This document shows positions 43,344 through 54,651 of a DNA stretch of 64,000 nt, one piece after another. The DNA comes from Pseudoalteromonas haloplanktis ATCC 14393. GTDB taxonomy: Bacteria > Pseudomonadota > Gammaproteobacteria > Enterobacterales > Alteromonadaceae. The stretch lies in contig NZ_AHCA01000004.1 of NCBI RefSeq assembly GCF_000238355.1, positions 248,001 through 312,000 on the forward strand. The letters are read 5' to 3'. A model generated the notes under the pieces. That model was not told the origin of the DNA and searched no databases. It saw only the letters and a list, made by a program, of their open reading frames with translations. The position numbers and the translations under genes were made by a program. The number at the start of each line of letters is the position of its first letter. Within the stretch, counting starts at the first letter, position 1.

Positions 43344-43485
43344 TTCAAGGCCGGTCTCCGGACTTAACAAATATACGTGTATATATTATGTATCACCGTT
43401 GCGGGGGCAGTGTTGGACTGTATTTGTATCCTACAAATATCACCAACTTCCCGATTATCTTGCTGTACCTATCAACAACCTTGAA
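43344..43485 (-). promoter_or_regulatory. Cobalamin riboswitch of btuB
   Basis: On the minus strand: P1 pairing TTCAAGG (43485 downward) with CCTTGAA (43350-43344). The conserved core GGGAAGTTGGTG, then AGTCCAACACTGCCCCCGCA, then CGGTGA follows, with AAGTCCGGAGACCGGCC (the B12 box region) at the 3' side. All conserved blocks are in the right order. The btuB ATG follows 46 bases after the aptamer. No T-run lies between, so control is probably at translation start. Confidence 0.93.
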
Positions 43486-43606
43486 AAGTAACTACAAGCA
43501 CCTTAAAAATAGGTGGTTATTGTGATTATTTTAGGGATAAAAGTCAATGGACGGCTATACATCTAAATATTCGAACTTCGAGCAAGCATAAGTGCCAAAA
43601 TACAAA

Positions 43607-43633
43607 AGCCAAACAACAAAAAGTCATTTGGCT
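43607..43633 (-). terminator. Possible terminator downstream of yajQ
   Basis: A 7-bp stem AGCCAAA/TTTGGCT with a 13-nt loop and a T-rich tail on the minus strand. It is about 77 bases beyond the yajQ stop, with a heptamer array in between. Confidence 0.45.
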
Positions 43634-43673
43634 TCAATAATATCTTCAAAAATAAAGAGTGCAGCTGGATAAA

Positions 43674-43706
43674 CTCGGGGCTCGCAGCTCGTTACTCGCA
43701 GCTTAG
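43674..43706. repeat. Degenerate heptamer array
   Basis: Reads CTCGGGG, CTCGCAG, CTCGTTA, CTCGCAG, CTTAG in 7-bp steps, ending a few bases before the yajQ stop. Two related units (TTCGAAC, TTCGAGC) lie about 100 bases to the left. Confidence 0.65.
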
Positions 43707-43709
43707 TTT

Positions 43710-44192
43710 TTAATCGCGGAAGTTTTTGAACTGAAATGGCTGGCCAAGGTCAGCATTACGCACAACTTGCATTGCTTCTTGTAAGTCATCACGCTTTTTA
43801 CCTGTCACGCGTACTTCTTCACCTTGAATTGCTGCCTGTACTTTTACTTTAGAGTCTTTAATGGCTTTAACTACTTTTTTCGCTACGTCTTTTTCGATAC
43901 CTTGCTTTAATGCAACATTACGAAATACATTTTTACCTGCACGAGAAATATCTTGTAGCTCTAAGCTAGCTACATCCATACCGCGTTTTGATATTTTACT
44001 TGCTAAAATATCAAACAACTGCATAACCTGTGAATCAGCTTCTGCCTTTAATTTAATCGTTTTGTCGTTAAGTTCAATCGATGCATCTACACCTCTAAAG
44101 TCAAAACGGGTTTCTAATTCACGGTTAGCATTATCTACCGCATTCTTTGCTTCGTTCATTTCCACTTCTGAAACAATATCAAATGAAGGCAT
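43710..44192 (-). CDS. yajQ: YajQ-family nucleotide-binding protein
   Basis: A 160-residue cytoplasmic protein of two ferredoxin-like halves. The start [22 protein letters not shown] and the end [12 protein letters not shown] are hallmark ends of the family. Members bind cyclic di-GMP or nucleic acid in several bacteria; which of these applies here is unknown. The ribosome site is AGGAGAG. It is monocistronic. Confidence 0.95.
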   Translation of the reverse strand: MPSFDIVSEVEMNEAKNAVDNANRELETRFDFRGVDASIELNDKTIKLKAEADSQVMQLFDILASKISKRGMDVASLELQDISRAGKNVFRNVALKQGIEKDVAKKVVKAIKDSKVKVQAAIQGEEVRVTGKKRDDLQEAMQVVRNADLGQPFQFKNFRD

Positions 44193-44346
44193 GGGTCTCT
44201 CCTAACAAGATTTTTTAAAATTAATATGAGGGAGATTATAACGCCTATTTTAAAAATCTTTACATTTTTATGCACTTTGTTCAGGTGCGATACGAAATTT
44301 GTTTGATATACTGCGGCTCTGTTTTTAAACGATTTTAGGATTTATC

Positions 44347-44697
44347 GTGACTCGGCGTGTTTACCAAGCACTATTTTTAGTGAGTATAGTGGCGTTTACT
44401 TTTTTGTTTGCCAAGGAAATTAAAGGTGCTGCGAACTTATTTCCGCATGTTGATAAAGTAGCACATTTTGGTATTTTCTTTATTCTTGCCGTGGTGATGG
44501 ATAAAGCATTCAAAATCCCGCTACTTATGCAAATTTTGTTGCTAGCAAGCTACGGCGCTGCAATTGAAATAATGCAAGATATGCTACCGTATCGCCAAGC
44601 ATCCGTTGCCGACTTTATTGCTGATTTTGCCGGTGCTGCGAGCTACTTTGCCATTAAGTTAATGTTCCATATTGGTACAAAACCAAATCATGGCTAA
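44347..44697 (+). CDS. VanZ-like membrane protein
   Basis: A 116-residue protein with about four hydrophobic segments. The motifs DKVAHFGIFFILA (35-47), GAAIEIMQDMLPYRQASVADFIADFAGA (about 74-101) are those of the VanZ-like family, whose members are small integral membrane proteins of mostly unknown role. The start is GTG at 44347 with TAGGA upstream. Its stop overlaps the start of panE by 8 bp, so the two are co-translated. Confidence 0.78.
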   Translation: MTRRVYQALFLVSIVAFTFLFAKEIKGAANLFPHVDKVAHFGIFFILAVVMDKAFKIPLLMQILLLASYGAAIEIMQDMLPYRQASVADFIADFAGAASYFAIKLMFHIGTKPNHG

Positions 44698-45598
44698 TAT
44701 TGTTATTGTTGGTGATGGGGCAATTGGCCTACTATATAGCCACTTTTTAAGTACAGGTAATCAACTTACTATTGTCACTAGACGTGGCTGCCGCCAAAAC
44801 AAATATTATTACCAACAAAATCAGCAACAACACCGTATAACAGCAAAGGTATTAACCACTCAACAATTACCTGAATTAGCTCATCAACCGATTGATATGG
44901 TGATTTTTGCAGTTAAAGCCTACCAAGTAAGCGATGCTTTTAAGCAGCTGAAACCTTACTTTTCTGCGCAGTGTAGTATTGTATTATCTCATAACGGCTT
45001 GAGTAACCTTGCACCACTACAACGCCAATTACAAAGCCAGCAAGCCCTGTTTTTTTTAACAACTCGATTAGCTGGCTTTAAAATCACACCGACTACTGTC
45101 ACTCATACCGGCAATGGTGAAAGTGTCTTGGGCAGTTGTAATGCAGTAGCTGCTGCTCGCTACCAAGATGTAATGCAACAACTACAAGGTTTACCCAATA
45201 TCAGCTTTAGTGAGCACATTACTCTATTACGCTGGCAGAAGCTGTTAGTGAACATTGCAATCAACCCACTTACAGCTTTACATAATGTAAAAAATGGCGC
45301 ACTTACAGCACCACAATTTAGTGGAAAAATTGTAAATGTCTTGAATGAAGCCTGTCATGTAGCCAATTTATTAGGGGTCAATGTGCAGCTAGCCGATGCA
45401 TTAGCAAACGCCTACCAAGTAATGAGTGACACCAAAGACAATTATTCATCTATGCACCAAGATATCGCTCATAACCGTATGACTGAAATTGATGCTATGT
45501 GTGGTTATATTTGTCAACAAGGCCAGCACCTCGGTATCAGTACACCTCATAATCAATCGCTTGTTGATGCGATCAGGCATAAAAAAAGCGCGATTTAA
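44690..45598 (+). CDS. panE: 2-dehydropantoate 2-reductase
   Basis: Reduces ketopantoate to pantoate with NADPH, in pantothenate synthesis. The product is 302 residues from the ATG at 44690 (MANIVIVGDGAIG, a Rossmann GxGxxG start). Family features: VIFAVKAYQVSDA, LSHNGLSN, the lysine/asparagine active-site helix WQKLLVNIAINPLTAL and SSMHQDIAHNRMTEIDAMCG near the end. It overlaps the vanZ-like gene by 8 bp. The last codons carry the terminator of the convergent thiI. A close paralogue with other ketoacid specificity cannot be excluded. Confidence 0.88.
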   Translation: MANIVIVGDGAIGLLYSHFLSTGNQLTIVTRRGCRQNKYYYQQNQQQHRITAKVLTTQQLPELAHQPIDMVIFAVKAYQVSDAFKQLKPYFSAQCSIVLSHNGLSNLAPLQRQLQSQQALFFLTTRLAGFKITPTTVTHTGNGESVLGSCNAVAAARYQDVMQQLQGLPNISFSEHITLLRWQKLLVNIAINPLTALHNVKNGALTAPQFSGKIVNVLNEACHVANLLGVNVQLADALANAYQVMSDTKDNYSSMHQDIAHNRMTEIDAMCGYICQQGQHLGISTPHNQSLVDAIRHKKSAI

Positions 45599-45608
45599 CT
45601 CGCGCTTT
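45581..45608 (-). terminator. Terminator of thiI, overlapping the panE 3' end
   Basis: A 9-bp stem AAAGCGCGA/TCGCGCTTT with a 6-nt loop. On the minus strand it is followed by seven T. On the plus strand only a short T-run follows. Confidence 0.8.
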
Positions 45609-45629
45609 CCAATAATTCTATCAACTAAT

Positions 45630-47087
45630 TTATGGGCGATATACTTTTACATTGGCAAAGCCATTTTCATGTAAAATAAGCGCCTGTAGCTGACTCATGA
45701 CCCCTTTAGCACAATATAAGTAGTAATCCTTATCCTGCGGCAAATCACCAAACTTTGTGGCAAGGCGGAAAAACGGTAAATGCACAACTTCAATCCCGTC
45801 AATTTCAAGGGGGCTGGCGTCTTCTTCTTCTGGGGAGCGAATATCAACAACCACCGCATCAGCTGGTAAATCTGAAACCGATTCAGCTTCTTTAAGCTCT
45901 TGTTTTGCTTCAACGTCAATGTCACGTACATCCATAATACGCGCATTTTCAACTACCGTATCCAGCACATCAAAATCAAATTTTTGTTCTTCAGCTTCTA
46001 CTACCGCAACTTTCGCTTTAACAGTAGGCTTTTTAGAGATCACACCACAATACTCAGGCATGGTTTCAGCCATTTCTGCCGTGCCAATTCTGCGGGCAAT
46101 ATCGATAATCTCTTGCTTATCATGCTGAATGAGCGGGCGTAATATCAGTGTTTCAGTAACACGGTCAATCACGCTTAAGTTGGCTAATGTTTGACTTGAT
46201 ACCTGACCAAGACTCTCACCGGTAACCAAGGCTTGGATCCCCATTTTTTCAGCAATTTTGCTACCAGCACGCATCATCATACGTTTTAAGATCACGCCCA
46301 TTTGGCTGTTTTCAACATTCTCTAGGATTTCGGCAACAACGGGTTCAAAGTCAACACTGATAAATTTAACTTTGTGCGTTGAGCTAAACTGCTTCCAAAT
46401 ATAATAGCTGGCTTGTTTAACACCGATTTCGTGCGCCGCACCACCGAGGTTAAAAAACAAAAAGTGAGTACGTGCGCCTTTGCGGATCATTTGATAGCTG
46501 GCAACGCCTGAGTCAAAGCCACCTGACATTAACGAAAGTACATCTTCTTGAGTAGGTAATGGGAACCCCGCCATACCAAGATGAGTATGCGTGACGATAT
46601 ACGCTTTATCATCTTTTATTTCAAGACGAATAACGACTTCAGGATTTTTTAATCTGACGCTTGCACCTTCTACATGCTGATTCAAACCGCCGCCAACATA
46701 GCGCTCAACATCGGTAGAAGTAAAATCATGATTACCTTGGCGCTTACAACGCACACAAAATGTTTTCCCCACTACAGTGTGACCAATCATATCGAGCGCT
46801 TTTTCGTAAATATCATGCAGGTTTTCGTAACGAGTTTCGGTCACCTCAATAAATTGCACTATACCGGGGATGCGTTGCAGGCCATTAATAAAATCAAGGC
46901 GCGTTTGTGCGTCATCAGATTTAGTTACAACCGATATATTGTCCCAGTTGTTTTGTACTTGTACTTTTTCGTCAATCTTACGTAATACAATTTTAATGTT
47001 ATTTTCTAACAACTTAGTAAAACGTTTACGCACAGAGCGGCTTTTAATGGCTATTTCAGGATGGAGTTTGACGATAAATTTAAGCAT
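45630..47087 (-). CDS. thiI: tRNA 4-thiouridine synthetase ThiI with rhodanese domain
   Basis: Adds sulfur to uridine 8 of tRNA and supplies sulfur for thiamine. The product is 485 residues, as in E. coli. Order: N-terminal ferredoxin-like and THUMP domains (about 1-165), PP-loop ATPase SGGFDSGVASY near 190, the disulfide partner cysteine in MPEYCGVIS near 344, and the rhodanese domain (about 400-485) with the persulfide cysteine in YLYCAKGVMS. Both functional cysteines are present. It is monocistronic with its own terminator. Confidence 0.95.
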   Translation of the reverse strand: MLKFIVKLHPEIAIKSRSVRKRFTKLLENNIKIVLRKIDEKVQVQNNWDNISVVTKSDDAQTRLDFINGLQRIPGIVQFIEVTETRYENLHDIYEKALDMIGHTVVGKTFCVRCKRQGNHDFTSTDVERYVGGGLNQHVEGASVRLKNPEVVIRLEIKDDKAYIVTHTHLGMAGFPLPTQEDVLSLMSGGFDSGVASYQMIRKGARTHFLFFNLGGAAHEIGVKQASYYIWKQFSSTHKVKFISVDFEPVVAEILENVENSQMGVILKRMMMRAGSKIAEKMGIQALVTGESLGQVSSQTLANLSVIDRVTETLILRPLIQHDKQEIIDIARRIGTAEMAETMPEYCGVISKKPTVKAKVAVVEAEEQKFDFDVLDTVVENARIMDVRDIDVEAKQELKEAESVSDLPADAVVVDIRSPEEEDASPLEIDGIEVVHLPFFRLATKFGDLPQDKDYYLYCAKGVMSQLQALILHENGFANVKVYRP

Positions 47088-47189
47088 AGTTTACTCGTTA
47101 GACAATATTTAAGGATTCACGCACCCACGTGTTGGGCGCGCGATTATAGCAAAAAATCTAACGTCTAGGAAATAAACAAAAGCCAATGC

Positions 47190-47843
47190 TTAGCTGGCAG
47201 GCTCTGTCTGCGCAGCGAGCGCGCTATATTTCTCACGTAATAGGTTAATTTGTGGGATGCTTTGCTCTGTGCCAAACGCTTTAAAAAGTGCTAATACTTT
47301 CAAAATACCGTTATAAATATCTTGCTGCATGAGCTCACCGCTTAAGCGTCTCGCTTTAATATAAGGTGTCCAAAAGCTTACCGTGATTTTTAACATGTGA
47401 GCAAGTTCAATGGCATCCTCATCATCAATCGTGATCATGCCACCTTCACGTAAACCAATCACAATTTCACGAACTTGGCTTAGCAAAGCCGCTTGAAATT
47501 CAATGTAGTCTTTTTTCAGTACTTCATCACGAGATAAAATATCTCCCAAGTTGTCATAGAAAAAATGAAAACGCCACATCAATTCAAATAAGGCATCAAG
47601 GTACCCAGTTAAGTGTGTCAGTGCTTCATCATGCTTGGCCATAGGCACAAATTGAGTGTGTAAATGCTGGCTGTATAAAGCAAAAATATGACGAATAATG
47701 TCTTCTTTATTTTTAAAGTGGTAATAAAGATTACCGGGACTGATCCCCATATGAGAAGCGATATGGTTAGTCGTAATTGCACGCTCACCGTGTTGATTAA
47801 ATAGCATGATGCTAGTTTTAATAATTTTATCCTTGGTACTCAT
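47190..47843 (-). CDS. TetR-family regulator
   Basis: A 217-residue repressor-type protein. The N-terminal helix-turn-helix is clear (about 20-50: ERAITTNHIASHMGISPGNLYYHF, a TetR signature). The C-terminal ligand/dimer domain is long and helical, with an aromatic stretch (FELMWRFHFFYDNLGDILSRDEVL). It is divergent from coaD across 249 bp. No pump or enzyme gene is adjacent that would name its target; the coaD-wzi transcript or itself are the nearest candidates. Confidence 0.85.
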   Translation of the reverse strand: MSTKDKIIKTSIMLFNQHGERAITTNHIASHMGISPGNLYYHFKNKEDIIRHIFALYSQHLHTQFVPMAKHDEALTHLTGYLDALFELMWRFHFFYDNLGDILSRDEVLKKDYIEFQAALLSQVREIVIGLREGGMITIDDEDAIELAHMLKITVSFWTPYIKARRLSGELMQQDIYNGILKVLALFKAFGTEQSIPQINLLREKYSALAAQTEPAS

Positions 47844-48059
47844 ATCCTGCTGCTCTGGTTGTTTTAGTTAAGTAAATGCTCAGAATTCACTCAGTATTAT
47901 TAGCCGCGCAGTATATACAAATATAATCCAATAAAATACCACCTTGAAAATTTCTAACCCATAATTCGTAGTTGTTGCTTATAAATGAAATTAACTCATT
48001 TACAATCGAAGCTATGCAGTCGCAATTTGCAGGCTGATCTAGACAACAAAGACTGGTAA

Positions 48060-49966
<1,907 letters not shown>

Positions 49967-49971
49967 GCTCC

Positions 49972-50004
49972 ACTAAAGGCTTAATATTTATTTAGGCCTT
50001 TAGT
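49972..50004. terminator. Possible terminator hairpin at convergent gene ends
   Basis: A 9-bp inverted repeat ACTAAAGGC/GCCTTTAGT with a 15-nt loop, overlapping the stop of the 163-residue gene. No long T-run is on either side, so termination strength is doubtful. Confidence 0.35.
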
Positions 50005-50483
50005 AAACCTGCTTTTCGTAACAACCTCATTAGCCCTAAGTAGTCTTTATTTAAGACTAAGGCCGTGATCATCATAATATCCACCAGATTGACACCAAAA
50101 GAATAAACAGGCCAAAGCCACCAATACTCTACATTTAAACGAATACACAAATCGTAATAAATAGCAGCCATTATCAAGGCATTTAAGCTTAGCCCACAAA
50201 CAACATAGCAAATAGCTGGAAACGAGCTGATTCTTTTATGTTTGATCCATAAGCCTAGAGCCACAATGGTGAGAAGATCATATACCAGCCAGTTTAAATA
50301 ATTTGGCGACACAACAGGAAAGAGATCGCTAATTACATAAGAAATAGCCATCATCATAGAAAGTATTACGATACTTTTATTTGGATTATTTATATACAAC
50401 ACTAGGTTGTACAAAAAAACCATTAGAAAGCCCCACTCGATAAAAACACCGATATAAGGGCCTATAATGTCGTTTATATACAT
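49992..50483 (-). CDS. Unknown multi-pass membrane protein, paralogue of the next gene
   Basis: A 163-residue protein with five predicted membrane segments. I do not recognise the family. It aligns along its length with the 177-residue neighbour: LNWLVYDLLTIVALG against LNWAIYDIITITLIT, IYYDLCIR against MYYDLRIA, and YSFGVNLVDIMMITALV and LGLMRL against YSFGVYFLDFTMIVALI and LGLIRL. Conserved Tyr-Asp and Asp residues sit inside helices. It starts 5 bp after the neighbour's stop. Low GC is evident. Confidence 0.65.
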   Translation of the reverse strand: MYINDIIGPYIGVFIEWGFLMVFLYNLVLYINNPNKSIVILSMMMAISYVISDLFPVVSPNYLNWLVYDLLTIVALGLWIKHKRISSFPAICYVVCGLSLNALIMAAIYYDLCIRLNVEYWWLWPVYSFGVNLVDIMMITALVLNKDYLGLMRLLRKAGLLKA

Positions 50484-50488
50484 AAACG

Positions 50489-51022
50489 CTAAAGAGAATG
50501 TCTTATTTGTTGTCCTTTAAATAATGCTTTAATTCCATTTTTAAGCCTAATCAAACCTAAAATATCCCGATCGACAATTAGAGCTACAATCATCGTAAAG
50601 TCGAGGAAATAAACACCAAAAGAATATATATCCCACAGCACCCATGGAGTAGTATTTCCTGCAATTCGCAAATCATAATACATCAAAGACGACAAGATTG
50701 TATTAACACTTAAAACAAAAATAACATAGAAAAATGCTGGGGGCTTGCAATTGTTTTTTACGAAATGAGCACTAATAGTTATTAGTGTTATTGTTATGAT
50801 ATCGTAAATAGCCCAATTAAGATAAACATTCGAATTAGCAAACCACGTGAATAAATGATCACTTATAAAGTAAGACAAGAATACAATAAAAGAAGAGAGC
50901 AACAGAACATTATTTCTTTTTAAATCTGCAATCCATAGAAAGAGATTAAAAAAGAAGGCCATCATCAACCCCCAAACAACCAGCGCTGATAACGAAAGTC
51001 CGAAATGTTCTGTTAAATACAT
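50489..51022 (-). CDS. Unknown multi-pass membrane protein, paralogue of the next gene
   Basis: A 177-residue protein with five predicted membrane segments (about 10-30, 38-58, 68-88, 94-114, 128-148) and a basic tail (IRLKNGIKALFKGQQIRHSL). It shares the membrane-embedded motifs LNWxxYDxxTI, YYDLxI and YSFGVxxxDxxMIxAL with the gene at 49992. It starts 16 bp after the small 69-residue gene. The three genes look like one operon. There is no enzyme signature, and nothing close points to a function. Confidence 0.65.
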   Translation of the reverse strand: MYLTEHFGLSLSALVVWGLMMAFFFNLFLWIADLKRNNVLLLSSFIVFLSYFISDHLFTWFANSNVYLNWAIYDIITITLITISAHFVKNNCKPPAFFYVIFVLSVNTILSSLMYYDLRIAGNTTPWVLWDIYSFGVYFLDFTMIVALIVDRDILGLIRLKNGIKALFKGQQIRHSL

Positions 51023-51038
51023 CTATAACTCATTGCTA

Positions 51039-51248
51039 TTATTTTGGGCGCTTATCTGGATCTAAGACAATAATCCCGCCACGTTGAATTTCAGCTTCGC
51101 CTTTTGATGCTAGCAAAGCCTCATTAGATATAGACACTGTATCAGATTGTAGGGTTTTATTACTAGCGCTTTGTTCAAGTGCTGGCTTTGATTGTTGCAT
51201 AGAGTTGTATGCTTGCATTTGTAGCTGGCTGTTTGCAGTAATTTGCAT
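51039..51248 (-). CDS. Small protein of 69 residues, first gene of an unknown operon
   Basis: A hydrophilic, Gln/Ser-rich small protein (MQITANSQLQMQAYNSMQQS) with no signal peptide or membrane helix. The central stretch SDTVSISNEALLASKGEAE resembles short motifs seen in flagellar export-related proteins, which is a weak hint only. A strong ribosome site (AAGGATC, 8 bases from the ATG) supports it as real. It precedes two paralogous membrane proteins in the same direction. Confidence 0.6.
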   Translation of the reverse strand: MQITANSQLQMQAYNSMQQSKPALEQSASNKTLQSDTVSISNEALLASKGEAEIQRGGIIVLDPDKRPK

Positions 51249-51473
51249 GAGATTGATCCTTTCAATAAATGTTGAATTAGTAACTAGTTAGTAAGTTACA
51301 GTTGCTTTAGCGCTCTGATTATTTTTTGGCGCTTTTAAAGATGAACTCACGCTGAGCCACCTTACACTTTATATAAAGCAATTACCGATCCAACATTTTT
51401 ATAAACGATCTATTTTGATCCTTATTCGTACAAAAAACAAACCAACAGGTCATACCAGATGAATTTGGACATA

Positions 51474-51505
51474 AAAAAACGCACAGGGGTAACCGTACGT
51501 TTTTT
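51474..51505 (-). terminator. Terminator of the arg operon
   Basis: AAAAAACG pairs with CGTTTTTT around an imperfect inner stem (ACAGG against CCGT). On the minus strand it ends in seven T, 14 bases after the argH(A) stop. Confidence 0.75.
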
Positions 51506-51518
51506 ACATCCAGGGATT

Positions 51519-53384
51519 TTAAGCTACGTTTTTACACGGGATCTCCGTATTCCGACTTGGCTTCAAAATAAATTCCATTGCGACTTCATCACAATTGTCT
51601 CTGCGTAAACATAGTTCACAATCTTTCATTACCTTTTCAGGTAAGCTGTCTTTAGTACAGAATGTGAAACCTTGTTTTTCAAAGAAATCAGGTACTCGCG
51701 TCAAAACGATGATGCGATTAAGTGCCAATTTTTTGGCTTTAACTAATAAGTGTTCAACCAATTGGCGGCCTTGCCCAGTAATTCCTGTATCAGGATCTAT
51801 ACCAAGAGAACGAATTTCAGCAAGGCCAGTATCATAAATATAAAGCGACGCACAGCCTGAAACCTTTCCAGCAACTTCTGTCACAGCGAACTCATTAATT
51901 GAGTGCACCATATCACTTTTAGCTCGCGGTAAGTTTTCACCTACAGTAGCCCAGTGCTGGATTAGCTTAGCTATCGACTCAACATCATCAAGATTGGCGT
52001 CACGAACCGTTATTTGCTGTTTTTTTTTGGCATCTTTGACAGCAATAGTTACTTGCTCTAAAGATGTACCACCAAGTGCTTGACGTGCTTTTAGACACGC
52101 GTCTATTTCTAATACAGGATATACATCTTGTTCAAAAATACTATGCACAGACTTAAATTGTTCTAAACTTAAATCTTCTAAGTTATTCCCTTGCGCAATA
52201 GCCATTTGTACCAGTACGCCAACGATATGATGACCTTCTCTAAAAGGAATACCTTTAGCAACTAGATAGTCAGCCAATTCGGTCGCATTTGAATGACCAC
52301 CTTTAGCTGCTGCAAGCGTACGTTCGCCATTAACTTTCACGCCTTTAATACATGCTTGCGCCATATGAATACAAGCAAGCCAAGTTGGCATAGCGTCAAA
52401 CAAGCCTTCTTTATCTTCTTGCATATCTTTGTTATAGGCCAATGGCAAGGCTTTCAACGTCATCATCATAGCGCTAAATGAGCCAAATACTCGGCCCGTT
52501 TTGCCACGAATAAGCTCTAGTGCATCTGGGTTTTTCTTTTGCGGCATCAATGATGAGCCTGAAGTGACATTATCTGCCAATTCAATAAAACCAGCTTCAC
52601 CCGAGTTATAAAAAATTAAATCTTCTGCCATGCGAGATAAATGAATCATGGAGATAGACGCACAACTTAATAGCTCAACAACAAAGTCACGATCTGATAC
52701 GGCATCTAAACTATTTTTAGTTGCAGCGGTAAAACCTAGCCCAACGGCAAGTGCTTGCCGATCAATTGGGTACGCAGTGCCGGCAAGTGCACCACTGCCA
52801 AGCGGACAAAAATTCATCCGGGCTTTCGCATCCGCTAAGCGACTTTCATCACGCTCAAGCATTTCAACGTATGCCATACACCAGTGGCTAAATAATAATG
52901 GCTGTGCACGTTGCAAATGAGTATAACCTGGTAAAATTGTACCCAGCTCACGCTCTGCCAACGCAATAAACTCACCTTTTAATTGCCCTAACGCTTCTAA
53001 AAGATGATCCGCAGTATCACGACACCATAATCTAAAATCGGTTGCAACTTGGTCGTTACGGCTACGCCCTGTGTGTAATTTTTTAGCAAGATCGCCTACT
53101 TTTTCAATTAAAGCAGCTTCAACATGTGAATGAATATCTTCAGCGCCTGACGTCGCCACAGCTTGTGGGTCCGCTTTTACTTCATCGAGTAATTCATATA
53201 ATGCAGCCACGAGCGATTGATGCTCATCACTTGTTAGTACATCAACTTGCTTAAGAGCACCTGCCCACGCAACAGAGCCAACAATGTCTTGCTCTGCGAG
53301 TTGATAATCGAAGGGAAGTGAGTCGTTAAATTGTTTAAACGCCTCATCTGGACCCGTAGAAAAACGTCCGCCCCATAATGCCAT
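51519..53384 (-). CDS. argH: Argininosuccinate lyase fused to N-acetylglutamate synthase, ArgH(A)
   Basis: A 621-residue fusion. The first ~460 residues are a complete argininosuccinate lyase ([37 protein letters not shown], and the signature [13 protein letters not shown]), which makes arginine and fumarate. After a lysine-rich joint (KDAKKKQQ) comes a GNAT acetyltransferase of ~150 residues ([40 protein letters not shown]). In Moritella, Vibrio and Alteromonadales such fusions carry the N-acetylglutamate synthase activity that opens the pathway. No separate argA is in this operon. Promoter-distal gene of argCBFGH(A). Confidence 0.95.
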   Translation of the reverse strand: MALWGGRFSTGPDEAFKQFNDSLPFDYQLAEQDIVGSVAWAGALKQVDVLTSDEHQSLVAALYELLDEVKADPQAVATSGAEDIHSHVEAALIEKVGDLAKKLHTGRSRNDQVATDFRLWCRDTADHLLEALGQLKGEFIALAERELGTILPGYTHLQRAQPLLFSHWCMAYVEMLERDESRLADAKARMNFCPLGSGALAGTAYPIDRQALAVGLGFTAATKNSLDAVSDRDFVVELLSCASISMIHLSRMAEDLIFYNSGEAGFIELADNVTSGSSLMPQKKNPDALELIRGKTGRVFGSFSAMMMTLKALPLAYNKDMQEDKEGLFDAMPTWLACIHMAQACIKGVKVNGERTLAAAKGGHSNATELADYLVAKGIPFREGHHIVGVLVQMAIAQGNNLEDLSLEQFKSVHSIFEQDVYPVLEIDACLKARQALGGTSLEQVTIAVKDAKKKQQITVRDANLDDVESIAKLIQHWATVGENLPRAKSDMVHSINEFAVTEVAGKVSGCASLYIYDTGLAEIRSLGIDPDTGITGQGRQLVEHLLVKAKKLALNRIIVLTRVPDFFEKQGFTFCTKDSLPEKVMKDCELCLRRDNCDEVAMEFILKPSRNTEIPCKNVA

Positions 53385-53408
53385 GAAATATCTCCAAACC
53401 CTGAAATT

Positions 53409-53428
53409 GCCCCGCTTGTTGACGGGGC
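53409..53428 (-). other. Hairpin between argG and argH(A)
   Basis: GCCCCG pairs with CGGGGC around an 8-nt loop in the 54-bp gap between the two genes. No T-run follows on the coding strand, so it is likely an RNA stability or processing element rather than a terminator. Confidence 0.5.
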
Positions 53429-53438
53429 TGTAGTAAAA

Positions 53439-54641
53439 TTACTTCTTCGCTAGTGCTGAAATTCTGCTTGAAAGCGAGAATAAACGAATAAAGCCTTCAG
53501 CATGCGATTGGTCATACACATCATCTGCACCAAACGTTGCAAAATCTTCGCTGTATAAACTATTTGGTGATTTCTTCTGTACTGCTGTTACTTGACCTTT
53601 GTACAGCTTCAGCACAACTTCACCGGTCGCCACTGTTGATAGCGCTTCAGCACCTGCTAAAATTGAATCTTTAAGCGGTGTAAACCAGCGACCGTCATAC
53701 ACTAAGTGTGAGAACTCGCCGCCCAGTACTTCTTTCCATTTACGGCTGGCTTTATCAAGCACAAGCTCGTCAATTGCTTGTAATGCCGCCATGATCACTG
53801 TTCCACCTGGTGTTTCATAACAACCACGAGACTTCATACCCACTAAACGGTTTTCAACGATATCAACACGACCAACGCCATGCGGGGATGCAATATCATT
53901 AAGCTTAACTAAACAATCATACGGTTTAAGTTGCTCGCCATTAACAGCAACAACTTCACCTTCAACAACATTTAGGGTGACAAATTCTGGCTCATTAGGC
54001 GCTTGCTCTGGTGAGTTAGTCCATGTCCATACTTGATCACTTGGTTGACACCACGGATCTTCAAGCTCACCACCTTCGTGAGAAATATGCCATGCATTTG
54101 CATCACGGCTGTAGATTTTAGTTGCCGATGCTGAACATGGAATATTACGCTCAGCTAAGTAATCAAGTAACGATTCACGGCTTGATAAATCCCACTCACG
54201 CCACGGTGCAATCACTTGCAGATCAGGGGCAAGCGCGGCAAAACAAGACTCAAAACGTACTTGGTCATTACCTTTACCAGTACAACCATGAGACAGAGCA
54301 TCGGCACCTACTTTACGGGCAATTTCAACTTGCGCCTTTGCGATAATAGGACGCGCCATTGATGTACCCAGTAAATAAGTACCTTCGTAGATTGAACCGG
54401 TTTTTAAGGTTGGGTAGATGTAATCACTGACCATTTCATCTTTTAGGTCAACAACATAACATTCTGATGCACCTGATGCGATAGCTTTTGCTTCAACGCC
54501 TTCAAGCTCTTCAGCGCCTTGACCTACATCGGCCACGAACGCAATAACTTCACAGCCGTAATTTTCTTTTAACCATGGCACGATGGCCGACGTATCTAAA
54601 CCACCAGAATAGGCTAATACAACTTTTTTAATAGAACTCAT
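53439..54641 (-). CDS. argG: Argininosuccinate synthase
   Basis: Joins citrulline and aspartate with ATP. The product is 400 residues from the ATG at 54641 ([20 protein letters not shown]), whose AYSGGLDTS is the N-type ATP pyrophosphatase loop. Also seen: the [15 protein letters not shown] citrulline/aspartate site and [16 protein letters not shown]. The open frame runs six codons further upstream into the end of argF. It starts 10 bp after the argF stop, and argH(A) follows. Confidence 0.97.
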   Translation of the reverse strand: MSSIKKVVLAYSGGLDTSAIVPWLKENYGCEVIAFVADVGQGAEELEGVEAKAIASGASECYVVDLKDEMVSDYIYPTLKTGSIYEGTYLLGTSMARPIIAKAQVEIARKVGADALSHGCTGKGNDQVRFESCFAALAPDLQVIAPWREWDLSSRESLLDYLAERNIPCSASATKIYSRDANAWHISHEGGELEDPWCQPSDQVWTWTNSPEQAPNEPEFVTLNVVEGEVVAVNGEQLKPYDCLVKLNDIASPHGVGRVDIVENRLVGMKSRGCYETPGGTVIMAALQAIDELVLDKASRKWKEVLGGEFSHLVYDGRWFTPLKDSILAGAEALSTVATGEVVLKLYKGQVTAVQKKSPNSLYSEDFATFGADDVYDQSHAEGFIRLFSLSSRISALAKK

Positions 54642-54651
54642 TGGTGATACC

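Noticed and set aside
45757..46142. Long plus-strand frames opposite thiI.
   Set aside because: They are antisense shadows of the thiI rhodanese region, rich in Ser/Thr as expected from reversed codons.
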